Shown: positions 8,420 through 17,134 of the stretch, in pieces
Layout of the letters: every line of letters begins with the position of its first letter
How positions within the stretch are numbered: the first letter of the stretch is position 1
Assembly (NCBI RefSeq): GCF_008245225.1
Contig: NZ_VTAW01000005.1
Span: forward strand, 98,511 to 162,510
Length of the DNA: 64,000 nucleotides
Source of the DNA: Natrialba swarupiae
Lineage (GTDB): Archaea > Halobacteriota > Halobacteria > Halobacteriales > Natrialbaceae
Direction of reading: 5' to 3'
The notes under the pieces: generated by a model
The model's database searches: none
Told to the model about the DNA's origin: nothing
The model's input: the letters and a program-made list of their open reading frames with translations, nothing else
Program-made: the position numbers and the translations under genes

Positions 8420-9223
8420 GTGAGCGACGAGACTGATGCCGGGGCGACTCGGGACGACGGTGACGACAGCGACGGCGATACGCCGAGCGACCGCGTCCCC
8501 GTCTTACTCGTCCACGGCGACCGCGAGTTCCTCGTCGAACCCGGCGAGGAGATGGGTACCGACCTCGGCGTCCTCGAGGTGCCCGCGGACGTCGAAGCCG
8601 GCGAGACCGTCGAGACGCACCTCGGCGACGCGTTCGAGGTGCGCCAACTGCGGGGACCGGATCTCTTCCATCACTTCGAGCGCACCGGCGCGCCGATGGT
8701 ACCCCGCGATATCGGACTGGTTATCGGCGAGACAGGAATCGCGCAGGGCGACCGCGTCCTCGATACCGGCACCGGAACGGGCGTCCTCGCGGCGTCGATG
8801 GCCCGCGCCGGTGCCGACGTCGTGACCTACGAACGCGATGCCGACTTCGCCGACGTCGCCCGCGAGAACATGGCACTGGGCGGCGTCGAAGACGCCGTCG
8901 ACGTCCGCACCGGCGACCTGCTCGAGCACGTCGCCGACCTCGAGCCTTCCTCGTTCGACGTGCTCACACTCGACACAGGCGATGCGGCCGACGCGGTCGC
9001 ACACGCCCCTGAGTTGCTCGTCGAGGGCGGCTTCGTCGCGGTCTACAGCCCCTTCATCGAGTCGACTCGCGAGGTGGTCGAGACGGCCCGCGAAGTCGGC
9101 CTCGCGAACGTCCGCACGCGCGAGACTATTCAGCGCGAGATGCAGTTCGACGACCGCGGCTCGAGGCCGTCGACGGCGCCCGTGGGACACACGGGGTATC
9201 TGACACTCGCGCGGAACGAATAG
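8420..9223 (+). CDS. trmI: tRNA (adenine-N1)-methyltransferase TrmI
   Basis: 267 residues, GTG start 4 nt after the nac stop. Rossmann methyltransferase that makes m1A at position 57/58 in the tRNA T-loop of archaea. The SAM motif DTGTGTG is at 115-121 after the typical N-terminal beta domain (FLVEPGEEMGTDLG). Further motifs are YERDADFADVARENM and LDTGDAADAV. The first 25 residues are an acidic extension. The translation-linked pairing with nac is sensible. The aspartate in VLTLDTGDA fits the family active site. Confidence 0.88.
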   Translation: MSDETDAGATRDDGDDSDGDTPSDRVPVLLVHGDREFLVEPGEEMGTDLGVLEVPADVEAGETVETHLGDAFEVRQLRGPDLFHHFERTGAPMVPRDIGLVIGETGIAQGDRVLDTGTGTGVLAASMARAGADVVTYERDADFADVARENMALGGVEDAVDVRTGDLLEHVADLEPSSFDVLTLDTGDAADAVAHAPELLVEGGFVAVYSPFIESTREVVETAREVGLANVRTRETIQREMQFDDRGSRPSTAPVGHTGYLTLARNE

Positions 9224-9242
9224 CAGTTTTACTGTCGTCTTG

Positions 9243-9515
9243 TCGGCCGGGAGCGGATGCCGAGTATCACGAGGCGTCCGCGACTCGGGGAAGGGCAGGC
9301 TATCACGCCGTTACCGACCGCGAGCAGTCGCAAGGCTGCGAGCGGGCCGACGACTGATGTGGAGTGACGCGAAGCGTCACGGAACGGAAGGAGGAGTGCT
9401 TTTCATCGAAGCTAAGCGGGATCTTCGATCCCGCGAGGTCCGAGAGAGCTTCGCTCTCTCGAGATTTTTCCGAGTGCGGTCGCTCTGCGACCGCACGCAG
9501 AGAAAAAGTTCGGTT
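9243..9515 (+). repeat. Hairpin-rich intergenic element, copy A1
   Basis: Occupies the whole space between the convergent trmI and tfs genes and ends at the tfs stop codon. Hairpins in order: GTGACGC-GAA-GCGTCAC (9364-9380), CGGGATC-TTC-GATCCCG (9417-9433), GAGAGAGC-TTC-GCTCTCTC (9442-9460), and a 10-bp stem around 9474-9496. Shared blocks such as GGAGTGCTTTTCATCGAAGC also occur in copy A2 (31265-31536), while the stems differ by compensatory changes. The T-rich spacers suggest two-way transcription termination. Confidence 0.75.
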
Positions 9516-9824
9516 CTAGTTGTCGTCCTCGCGCCACTTGTACTCACAGTCGCTGCAGATGAAAAACCTCGTCTCGGACTCGTCGGCCGAACGGATCTGT
9601 TGCATGTACCAGTAGGCGCGGTCGTTGCCACACTCCGGACAGTGGGCGTCGGTCTCGGGCAACGACGTCTCCTCGGAGGACTCGATGATCTCACTGGCTT
9701 CCTGACTGTCCGTGACGATGTACTGGTCAGTGTCGCCTTTCGGCTTCGTAAAGCCACAGCTTCCGCACGCCCAGATGCCGTCCTCGGCTTTCATCATCGA
9801 ACCGCACTCGTCGCAAAATTCCAT
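9516..9824 (-). CDS. tfs: Transcription factor S (TFIIS/RPA12-like)
   Basis: 102 residues. Induces RNA cleavage by arrested archaeal RNA polymerase. N-terminal zinc ribbon C4-C7-C20-C23 and C-terminal zinc ribbon C62-C65-C90-C93 are complete. The acidic tip pair D81-E82 (RSADESET), which reaches into the polymerase active site, is intact. The frame opens 39 codons earlier, but the ATG at 9824 (MEFCDEC) is the family start and CTTAAGTTAC sits about 28 nt upstream. Convergent with trmI across repeat A1. Confidence 0.92.
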   Translation of the reverse strand: MEFCDECGSMMKAEDGIWACGSCGFTKPKGDTDQYIVTDSQEASEIIESSEETSLPETDAHCPECGNDRAYWYMQQIRSADESETRFFICSDCEYKWREDDN

Positions 9825-10051
9825 GGTATCCGGGATACGTCCGCCAGGTAACTTAAGAGACGCGTTTACCATCTCGAGTCGACCATCCGTGGGTCCCGGC
9901 CGCTTCGGTGATCGCTGCGGTGGACGACGCCAGTATCCCACGCGTCGACTGCGGGCGTGGGTCGCGATTAGTACTTCGACAAGCGTCGGCTGCAGGGTCG
10001 ACTCGGATCACGCCACCGAATTCGACCCTCCAGTGCAGGCGTGCCGAAGCG

Positions 10052-10309
10052 CTAGCCCTCGCCTTCCGACTGAAACGGCTCGCCGACCGCCTCGCGAGGC
10101 AAGACGTTGTGGAGTTCGCTCCCGAGGTCGTCGGTCGACTCGAAGCGCTCGGCGTCGCTCGCCTCGATGAGCGAGCCGAGATTTCGCTCGCCGTCTGCGA
10201 GCAACAACGTGACGTCGTCGAACTCGGCCGCCGCCGCGTCGTTCGTCACGGGGTACTCGAGTCGTTCGAACGCCGATTCGACTTCGTTGAGTTTGATCTC
10301 CCCAGTCAC
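10052..10309 (-). CDS. DUF5789-family small acidic protein
   Basis: 85 residues from a GTG start. Pattern IKLNEVESAFERLEYPVTNDAAAAEF..VTLLLADGERNLGSLIE..ELHNVLPREAVGEP, which I recall as haloarchaeal DUF5789; the exact family name is from memory. Structure resembles a small helical/ubiquitin-like fold, function unknown. It runs divergently from the MFS transporter. The 227 nt between it and tfs hold nothing recognisable. Confidence 0.75.
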   Translation of the reverse strand: MTGEIKLNEVESAFERLEYPVTNDAAAAEFDDVTLLLADGERNLGSLIEASDAERFESTDDLGSELHNVLPREAVGEPFQSEGEG

Positions 10310-10386
10310 GGCTCAACCGACGACGGCGGAGTCCTTGTAGTTCGTCGTCGGTTCGACTGAGTGTCCGCTCCGCGGACGGTACGGGT

Positions 10387-10405
10387 GTATTTCGGTTCGA
10401 AATAC
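10387..10405. promoter_or_regulatory. Perfect inverted repeat at the MFS promoter
   Basis: GTATTTCG-GTT-CGAAATAC: 8-bp arms, 3-nt spacer, no mismatch. It immediately precedes and partly overlaps the likely TATA (AATACTAAT) of the MFS gene, whose ATG is at 10437, and lies 78 nt upstream of the divergent DUF5789 gene. Candidate binding site of a dimeric repressor. Confidence 0.55.
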
Positions 10406-10436
10406 TAATCGGGCGGGGTAGCCCAGATACGAGGCG

Positions 10437-11753
10437 ATGCGGGAGATCCTCCGTCGAGTCGTCGCGCAGTTCGTCGTCGACCGCCGAGTGCTGGCGCTCG
10501 CGTTCGCGCGGATGGCCGACGGGATCGGCAACTCGTTTCTGATCATCGTCATCCCGTTGTACGTCGCGAGCGACGTCGTCGGCGGTGCGACGTTCGGCCT
10601 CGAGGAGGCGATGATCATCGGGATCGTCCTCTCGCTGTTTGGCTTTCTCAACAGTAGTTTCCAGCCGTTTACCGGTCGGCTCTCGGATCGGATCGGCCGA
10701 CGAAAGCCGTTCATCCTGCTCGGACTCGGCGGACTCGCGGCGACGAACCTGGCGTACCTGTTCGCGGAGTCGTATGTTTCGCTCGTGGTGATCCGCGGAC
10801 TCCAGGGGGTGAGTGTCGCGTTCATCGTCCCGGCGTCGATCGCGCTCGTGAACGAACTCGCGACGACGGGCGACCGGGGCGGAAACATGGGCGTCTACAA
10901 CACGTTTCGGCTGGTCGGCTTCGGGGCCGGTCCGGTCGCGGCCGGGGCCGTCGTCAACCTCGGCCCATACTCGATCCCCGCCCTGACCGTCGGCCCGTAC
11001 TCGCTTCCGGGCCTGACGGTGAGCGGGTTCGAGGCCGCCTTCGCCATCGCTGCGATCACGGCGGCGATCAGCTACCTGCTCGTGACCGTCCTCATCGCCG
11101 ATCCCGAGGGAACGGAGGCGAACGCCGGCGCAGACCTCTCGATCGCGATCCGCGATCCGTCGGGCAACCACCTGCTCGATCCGATCTTCACGCTGGGCGT
11201 CGCGTCGCTGTTTATGGCCGCCTCGATCGCCTTGCTCGCGACGATTCAGCCGCAGGTGAACGACCGCCTGGCGCAGGGATCGACCTGGTTCGGCCTCCAG
11301 TTCGCCGGGTTCATCGTCGCCCAGATCCTGTTGCAGACGCCGATCGGGCGGGCCTGTGATCGGTACGGTCGGCGACCGTTCATCGTCGGCGGCATGCTCC
11401 TGTTGATCCCCTCGACGCTCGCCCAGGGGTTCGTCCCGACCTCGGAGACGATGTTTCTCGCGCGACTGATCCAGGGAATCGCGGGCGCGATGGTGTTCGC
11501 CCCAGCACTCGCGCTCGCGGGCGACCTCGCCGGGGAGGGCGAGTCGGGCTCGAAGCTGTCGATCCTGACGATGGCGTTCGGGTTCGGGATCGCGGTCGGC
11601 CCGCTGGCCTCCGGCGCGCTGATCGGCTACGGCTTTGCAACACCTTTCGTCTTCGGGGCCGCCCTCGCGACGCTTGGCGCGATTTTGGTCTACACGCAGA
11701 TCGAGGAGACCCTCGAGACCAGCGCGTCAGTCCCGATCGTCGGTGGTGACTGA
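10437..11753 (+). CDS. MFS transporter
   Basis: 438 residues, 12 predicted membrane helices in two halves. The loop 2-3 motif GRLSDRIGRRKPFI and its repeat in the second half (GRACDRYGRRPFIVGG) are diagnostic of the major facilitator superfamily, drug-exporter-like branch. An aliphatic-rich inserted segment (PYSIPALTVGPYSLPGLTVS) between helices 5 and 6 looks like an internal duplication. Substrate cannot be inferred. The palindrome at its promoter suggests specific repression, as is common for exporters. Confidence 0.85.
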   Translation: MREILRRVVAQFVVDRRVLALAFARMADGIGNSFLIIVIPLYVASDVVGGATFGLEEAMIIGIVLSLFGFLNSSFQPFTGRLSDRIGRRKPFILLGLGGLAATNLAYLFAESYVSLVVIRGLQGVSVAFIVPASIALVNELATTGDRGGNMGVYNTFRLVGFGAGPVAAGAVVNLGPYSIPALTVGPYSLPGLTVSGFEAAFAIAAITAAISYLLVTVLIADPEGTEANAGADLSIAIRDPSGNHLLDPIFTLGVASLFMAASIALLATIQPQVNDRLAQGSTWFGLQFAGFIVAQILLQTPIGRACDRYGRRPFIVGGMLLLIPSTLAQGFVPTSETMFLARLIQGIAGAMVFAPALALAGDLAGEGESGSKLSILTMAFGFGIAVGPLASGALIGYGFATPFVFGAALATLGAILVYTQIEETLETSASVPIVGGD

Positions 11754-11845
11754 CCAGGGAGAAGCGAGCGATACCGGAGATCGTATCGCTCGCCGAGCGC
11801 GACGGGACGCAACGCAAAAGTAGCGGATCCGCGTACGATCCGACG

Positions 11846-12349
11846 ATGACGCTCTCGGAGGAGGCCACGGAACGGCTGGCCGACGTGGTGGAGCTACAGC
11901 CGACGAAAAACGCCGAGTTACAGGAACGGTGGGGGATGGAAAGCGGCAGCGAGGTCCACCAGTACTTGGAAGGGGAGCTGGGGGACTACTACTTTCGCGA
12001 CGACAACAGCCTGATCCGCGCGACGGCCGAGGCGGCGGATCTCGTCGATGTCGAACCAGGCGTCGAGAGCGGGGAAGAAGAGGGCGGCGCTCCGTCGAAG
12101 ATCCGTGTCCCGGAACGGCAAGCACGGATCGTCGAGGTGCTCGCCGGGCCCGACGGGGAGTCCGAAAGCGTCGTTTCGGTCCTCCACAAGCTCAGAGACG
12201 AGTTCGACGTCGACGCCGAGGCCGAGGACGTCCGCTCGGACCTCCAGAGTCTCCGCCGCAAGGGCGTCGTCGAGGTCGAGTACCGGACCGTTCCGACGTT
12301 CCGACTCGCCGTCTCGAGAGACGAACTCGAGGTCAGCGTCTCGGATTGA
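11846..12349 (+). CDS. DUF5797-family winged-helix protein
   Basis: 167 residues. The N-terminal half (ERLADVVELQPTKNAELQERWGMESGSEVHQYLEGELGDYYFRDDNSLIRAT) looks like a helix-turn-helix unit. The C-terminal half (RQARIVEVLAGPDGES, then VRSDLQSLRRKGVVEVEYR) is a second winged helix, joined by an acidic linker. Matches what I remember as haloarchaeal DUF5797; likely a DNA-binding protein with unknown targets. It follows the MFS gene by about 90 nt and is convergent with the DUF5787 gene (28 nt between stops). Confidence 0.75.
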   Translation: MTLSEEATERLADVVELQPTKNAELQERWGMESGSEVHQYLEGELGDYYFRDDNSLIRATAEAADLVDVEPGVESGEEEGGAPSKIRVPERQARIVEVLAGPDGESESVVSVLHKLRDEFDVDAEAEDVRSDLQSLRRKGVVEVEYRTVPTFRLAVSRDELEVSVSD

Positions 12350-12377
12350 CGCCGCGTGTGGAATTCTCGCCGCGTCG

Positions 12378-13424
12378 CTACAGTCCCGGACGCCGTCGCC
12401 GGCGTCGCTTCTCGAGTAACTGCCGACAGCGTTTCCCCGGCCCGCCTTCGATCGGCCACCCCTTCGTCCGCCAGGTGGGTGGCTCCGGTTCGACGTGAGG
12501 GCAGGTGCTCGAGCACTCGGCGGCGGTCTGGGTCTGATTCTTCGCTCTACAGTGGGGCGTCAACTGCGACCCGTCGACGGCTCGGAGCTCGAAGTGACGA
12601 CAGTCGGGACGCATCGTCTCGACGAACGATCGCCAGCCGCGTTCGTAGGCTCGCTCGGCGATCTCGAGGCGTTTCTCGCGTTTCTCCTCCGAATCGACGT
12701 ACTCGAACCGAGCAGCGGAGGCGTCCCGGCCGTCGCCCTCCGGGCGCTCGAGGATTCGCGTCCCGGGTTCCTCGACTGGAAGCGTCCGAGGGTACCACTC
12801 GACCTCCCCGACGAGCGCGTCGGGCTCGAGCGCGAGCACGCCGGCTTCGATCGGCAGATCCTCGAGCAAGACGGGTTCGACGCGCTCACCGGTTTTTCGG
12901 GTGGCGACCCAGACCTCGTCGGCGAGCCCCGTCGCGACGTCGTACTCGAGTTGTCGACCCAGCGAGCGGGCAGCGCTCGCGTCGAGATCCGGCTTGTTCT
13001 CGATGGCGACGATCCGCTCGAGCCAGTCTGGATACGCCCACTTTCGGCGGATCTGAATGCGGTTTCCGTCCCGCCGGGTCTCGAGAACTCCCCGCTCGTC
13101 GGCGCGGTGGATCGCCTCGCGGACGTACCGCCAGGGGTAGCCGGGGTGGGGGAGTACGTCGCGGTAGTACGCCCAGTCGGCGGGTGCGTTTCGGACGACG
13201 TGCAACAGGTCGCCCTCGAGGCGGTCCGGGCCGAAGTTCGCACGCTCGTAGAGGGCGTCGGGATCGCACTCGAGGACGAGCGTGTCCCACCGGCGTCGTT
13301 TCGTCCCCAACTGGCGGGCGACGAATGCCGTGTGCTCGGTCGACCCGTCGGGCGGCCAGTTCCGTTCTGCCCACCGACAGGTACGGAGTTCGAACGCGAA
13401 CTCGCTTCGCGAACTCTCGATCAC
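12378..13424 (-). CDS. DUF5787-family protein, PD-(D/E)XK nuclease-like with Cys cluster
   Basis: 348 residues from GTG 13424. The central part IVAIENKPDLD (E142-x-K144) followed by LGRQLEYDVATGLADEVWVAT (Q158, Y161) has the strand-E-x-K-helix-Q/Y-strand pattern of PD-(D/E)XK nucleases. A likely winged helix (about 75-128) precedes it. Cysteines lie before the core (C16) and after it (C275, C292, C304, C308, C333), recalling the split Cys cluster of Fe-S nucleases. DUF name from memory; nuclease activity is inference. Its position downstream of herA and DUF4013 on the same strand fits DNA repair. Confidence 0.72.
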   Translation of the reverse strand: MIESSRSEFAFELRTCRWAERNWPPDGSTEHTAFVARQLGTKRRRWDTLVLECDPDALYERANFGPDRLEGDLLHVVRNAPADWAYYRDVLPHPGYPWRYVREAIHRADERGVLETRRDGNRIQIRRKWAYPDWLERIVAIENKPDLDASAARSLGRQLEYDVATGLADEVWVATRKTGERVEPVLLEDLPIEAGVLALEPDALVGEVEWYPRTLPVEEPGTRILERPEGDGRDASAARFEYVDSEEKREKRLEIAERAYERGWRSFVETMRPDCRHFELRAVDGSQLTPHCRAKNQTQTAAECSSTCPHVEPEPPTWRTKGWPIEGGPGKRCRQLLEKRRRRRRPGL

Positions 13425-13528
13425 TGTCCTGTGGCTGGCGTTCGATCGGCAAGTGTGCTCCGGTCGAACTCGAGTCTCGAGACGACCTGTTCTCCGATCG
13501 GATCGGGCGACTCGAGTGTCCCCGACGC

Positions 13529-14275
13529 TCACCCCGGGCGAGATGCACGACCGCCGATCGGTGCAGGCTCGACCGATCGGTCTCCGGTGCTCGCAGGGAC
13601 CGCGGCGACGGCGAGCAGCCGCAGGCAGACGACGGCGGCGACGAACGGAATCGCGGGAACGAAGACGACGCCGACGACTGTGATCGCGGCGGCGACGACG
13701 AGGACGGGAGCCGCGAGCGGGAGCAGTTGCAACACGGCCATCGCGAGCAGGTACTCGCCGCTCGTGACGACCGGCCACAGCGCGTTTCGATCGAACGCGG
13801 CCCGGAAACGACCCGTCCGCGCGTAGTTGAGCATGCCGGCCGGGAAGGCGTAGTAGATCGCGAACGTCACGGCGGTACCCGCGAGTAACACCACTCCCGT
13901 GAGGAGTGCGACGACGAGGCTCGTCCCCCAGACGAGCGCTTCGGAACCGGCGAGAACCGGTGCCACAGTCTGGAGCCCGTAGTAGCCGACGCCACCCAGG
14001 ATCACCCCCAGGACCCCCCCGACGACGAGCGGCCCGAGGAGGTAGACCAGCGAGATCGCGACTGCCCCGACGCCCGTCGCGGCGAGCTCGGACCACGAGT
14101 CGAACGCCGGGGGACCCTCCTCGCCCTCGAGCGTCGTCTCGAGGACGCGAACGCCGTAGCCGGCGAGGACGAGCGCGGGGAGGACGAATACGGAACCGAG
14201 GACGAGCAAGCTCCCGACAGCGGTCCGCCGGATTGGGTCGCCGCGAAACGGGTAGCGAAACGCGTCCTCGAGCAT
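13529..14275 (-). CDS. DUF4013-family integral membrane protein
   Basis: 248 residues with about five or six membrane segments rich in Val, Leu and Gly. The start MLEDAFRYPFRGDPIRRT and the internal FPAGMLNYARTGRFRAAFD are typical of DUF4013 proteins of haloarchaea. It starts 2 nt after the herA stop, so the two are cotranscribed, although a link between a membrane protein and HerA is not obvious. Function unknown. Confidence 0.75.
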   Translation of the reverse strand: MLEDAFRYPFRGDPIRRTAVGSLLVLGSVFVLPALVLAGYGVRVLETTLEGEEGPPAFDSWSELAATGVGAVAISLVYLLGPLVVGGVLGVILGGVGYYGLQTVAPVLAGSEALVWGTSLVVALLTGVVLLAGTAVTFAIYYAFPAGMLNYARTGRFRAAFDRNALWPVVTSGEYLLAMAVLQLLPLAAPVLVVAAAITVVGVVFVPAIPFVAAVVCLRLLAVAAVPASTGDRSVEPAPIGGRASRPG

Positions 14276-14277
14276 CG

Positions 14278-16128
14278 TCAGTCCCGCCCGTGGCGGGTCA
14301 GACAGTGTGGGAGGCCGATCAGTTCGACGGGTTCGGAGTTGTCCGGCGAGTAGACGACCATCTGCCCTTTCTCCATGTACGGCACTTTCGACTCGAGATT
14401 ACTGGGGATGTTGACGCTCTTGATGGCGTCCTCGTCGCCTAAGTTGAGAACGATCGTGGTGTTGATCTGCTTGAAGACGGCGTCGTCGATGTCCTGGGGA
14501 TCCTGCGTGATGAGAAAGAGACCGAGTCGCTCTTTACGGCCCTGCTTTGCGGCCTCGGTGAACTTTGTGATGACCTTGCCCGCCTGGACGCTGTCGGCGT
14601 CGGTGAGGAAGTTGTGGGCCTCGTCCATCCCGAGGATCAGCGGCGTCTCCTTGATCCGGTCGTAGCTCGGATCGTTCGAGAGCTTCTCGTCGATCAAAAG
14701 CGAGGAGAGTGCAAGAACGACCGCCTCAGTCGCTCGCGTGTCGTTGATATGGTAGGTCGGGACGACGGTGAGTCCGCCGGGGCGGACGAACTCGTGGATC
14801 AGGTCGGTGATCGGCCGGGCGTCCTGGTCGAAGACGTGCCCGAAGCCGAGCACGCGCCGGCGGACGGCGTCGAACGTCGCCTCGTGGACCCGCCCGGACT
14901 CGTCTAACTCCTCGCGCAAGGCAGGGTCGTCGAGGAACGTCGTGAACTCCTCGTAGGTCGCGCCGCTGCCGTACTGCTTGCGGAATCGCGGCAGGAGCAC
15001 GCTCACGAGCGCGCCGTACTGGTTGTCGTTCAACCCGCTTCCCGCGACCAGCCAGGGGTTGTCGTGGACCATCGCGAACGGGATGGTGAACTCGACCTGT
15101 TCCGCGCGGTGGTGGCCCGCCGAGTACGTCGCCGAGCCGATCTTCGGGACGAACGCGGTCGTCTCCGAGACGCCGCCGTAGGCGACCCCCTCGCGCTCGA
15201 GGCGTCGAGCGAATGCGTCGTCCAGGTCGGGGTTGTCGTCGTGCATCTGGGCGTACTCGTCCTGGGGATCGAACTGGACGACCGCCGGGCCGACCTCGCG
15301 GCCGTCGGGCATGGGGTAGGTCCGTTCGTCCGCGAGGAACTGCCGGAGAACGTTCTTCGCGCCGTGGGTCTTCCCCGATCCGGTGCCGCCGGCGATCAGC
15401 GTGTGTCTGAACACGAGCGGATCGCCGGAGTCGTAGTCGTCTTTCAGCCGGTAGTCGATCGTCGGCGGCGTGGCGGCCGTCCGCACCTTCTCGCCGCCGA
15501 CCGAGAGGTGGCCGAGGAAGACGCCCTCGTCGGGGATCTTGAGTCCGGTCTTGATCTTCTCGGTGTCGTCGGCGGTCCGGATCACCGTCTGCGGTTTCGG
15601 CACGCGGTCGGTCATCCGCCGTTTGAGTTCGCCGTCATCCTGATACAGGACGGCGACCGGCTCGAGTTCGGCGACGAACTTGTAGTCGGCCTCCTCGATT
15701 TCGTCGGTGCGCATCGCTCGCCGGGCGTGGATCTCCGTCGCGTCGTCGGCGTGATACTGCTGGGCGTACTCGAGGGCCGTAATTCGACAGAACAGCGTCT
15801 CCCCGTCGGGGTAGGGGGCGAGCAGATAGCTCCCGATGCGGATCGACGATCGGTTGCCGCGGGTGACGTACGCCCGCAACGCAGTGTCCTCGCCGTCCTC
15901 AGCGACGCGCAGGCCCTGGGAGACACAGAGTGCGCCGATTCCGACGTCGTCGCCGCGGGGTTCGACGGCCGTCCGCTCGAATTCGTCGCGTTCCGTCGAG
16001 ACGTCGGCCGAGTTCGAGTCGTCGCTCGTCGCCTCCTCGCCCGCACTCGAGTCGGCGGGAGCGGTCGACGACGGCGACGAACCGTCCGAACCGGCATCGA
16101 AATCGCCGAAGTCGCCCAGATCGGTCAT
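14278..16128 (-). CDS. herA: HerA-type DNA translocase ATPase
   Basis: 616 residues. HerA hexamers pump DNA and, with NurA, resect double-strand breaks in archaea. An acidic disordered N-terminus (about 1-60) precedes the HAS-barrel-like region, then Walker A GGTGSGKT at 247-254, a DPQDEY segment, and Walker B LILGMDEAHNF. The C-terminal FLITQDPQDID, INTTIVLNLGD and GQMVVYSPDN are HerA-like. ATG 16128 is chosen over 16134 because the TTTTA box (16152-16156) then sits 26-27 nt upstream. nurA is only 1.3 kb away on the same strand. Confidence 0.85.
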   Translation of the reverse strand: MTDLGDFGDFDAGSDGSSPSSTAPADSSAGEEATSDDSNSADVSTERDEFERTAVEPRGDDVGIGALCVSQGLRVAEDGEDTALRAYVTRGNRSSIRIGSYLLAPYPDGETLFCRITALEYAQQYHADDATEIHARRAMRTDEIEEADYKFVAELEPVAVLYQDDGELKRRMTDRVPKPQTVIRTADDTEKIKTGLKIPDEGVFLGHLSVGGEKVRTAATPPTIDYRLKDDYDSGDPLVFRHTLIAGGTGSGKTHGAKNVLRQFLADERTYPMPDGREVGPAVVQFDPQDEYAQMHDDNPDLDDAFARRLEREGVAYGGVSETTAFVPKIGSATYSAGHHRAEQVEFTIPFAMVHDNPWLVAGSGLNDNQYGALVSVLLPRFRKQYGSGATYEEFTTFLDDPALREELDESGRVHEATFDAVRRRVLGFGHVFDQDARPITDLIHEFVRPGGLTVVPTYHINDTRATEAVVLALSSLLIDEKLSNDPSYDRIKETPLILGMDEAHNFLTDADSVQAGKVITKFTEAAKQGRKERLGLFLITQDPQDIDDAVFKQINTTIVLNLGDEDAIKSVNIPSNLESKVPYMEKGQMVVYSPDNSEPVELIGLPHCLTRHGRD

Positions 16129-16282
16129 ACTCATGCAATCCGACCGGTTCCTAAAACGCGTTTCCCTCCCGATCGGGTGAGCTATCAGAGAGATGACACC
16201 GGGTGTCAGCGACTGCTCGAGTTCGAAGCGCATTCAACCCGCGACGTTCGTCCGCAGAGGTCCAGACGGCGGCGACCGCCGA

Positions 16283-16891
16283 TCAGGCGTCGAACGGGAC
16301 GTCTTCAAAGAGGCTGACGAGTTCGGATTCGCGGTCGTACTCGAGGATGCCGAGATCCGCGAGCGCGGGAAGGTGATTGTGGTGGAGGGCGATCTTCGAC
16401 TCCGTCGTGTCACCGAGGCTCCCGGTCCCGTGGCCGGCGAGCGCGGACGCGAGTTGCTCGAGTGAGATCGGCCGGTCCGACGAATCGAGCTTCTGGAGGA
16501 GACGGATACGGACGGGATCGGACAGCCGGTCGACCGACTCGGCGCCGTACTCTTCGATCAACGCTCCGGCGACGCCGGTACGGATCGGGGGTTCCTCGAC
16601 GAGTTCGACGCCGTCTTCGATGCTCCAGTCGACGAGCCCGAACTCGGCGAGACGGGGAAGATGGTTATGGACGAGATCGATCCGGACCTCGTGGCGTGCC
16701 TTTCCGACGGGGCCGTCGATCCCTTCTCTGTCGATCAGCTCCGTCGTCAGCTCGGCGAGCGAGAGGTGACTGCGCTCGTCGAGGGTCTCGAGCAGATGGA
16801 GGCGACGCGGGTGACCGAGGATCTCGTACCGCTCGGCCGAAACATTATTGAGGGGCGATCGGTCGCCGCCGTGATGAACGTCTGAACTCAT
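16283..16891 (-). CDS. Tandem winged-helix regulator (two DUF7344-like domains)
   Basis: 202 residues containing the same domain twice: ERYEILGHPRRLHLLETLD..HEVRIDLVHNHLPRLAEFGLVDW and SDPVRIRLLQKLD..ESKIALHHNHLPALADLGILEYD. Each unit is an ArsR-like winged helix ending in the HNHLP motif typical of haloarchaeal DUF7344. Probably a DNA-binding regulator. Start 16891 is chosen by the upstream GCTTATCC at about -27; the open frame extends further but codes for basic noise. It sits between herA and nurA and could control either. Confidence 0.78.
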   Translation of the reverse strand: MSSDVHHGGDRSPLNNVSAERYEILGHPRRLHLLETLDERSHLSLAELTTELIDREGIDGPVGKARHEVRIDLVHNHLPRLAEFGLVDWSIEDGVELVEEPPIRTGVAGALIEEYGAESVDRLSDPVRIRLLQKLDSSDRPISLEQLASALAGHGTGSLGDTTESKIALHHNHLPALADLGILEYDRESELVSLFEDVPFDA

Positions 16892-17134
16892 TATCGATAC
16901 ACACCAGTGCAACGAGGATAAGCCCGCTTCCAAAACGATTTGGGTCGGTAACCCAGCACCAACTCCCGTAGTCCGGGAATACCCGACTCTGAACGACCCA
17001 TTGTGGCGATAAATGATTATATTACTCCGTCTCACCAGCGGGATTCGCTCACCGCCGGTGTCTCAATGTCGCTCCGAGTTCTTCGTTCGAGTTCGGTCAC
17101 GGGCTTTTTGCGTTCAGAGATCGTAGGACGACGC

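Noticed and set aside
10008..11171. Minus-strand open frame of 387 codons opposite the MFS gene
   Set aside because: Shadow of the MFS and DUF5789 genes; charged noise without motif.
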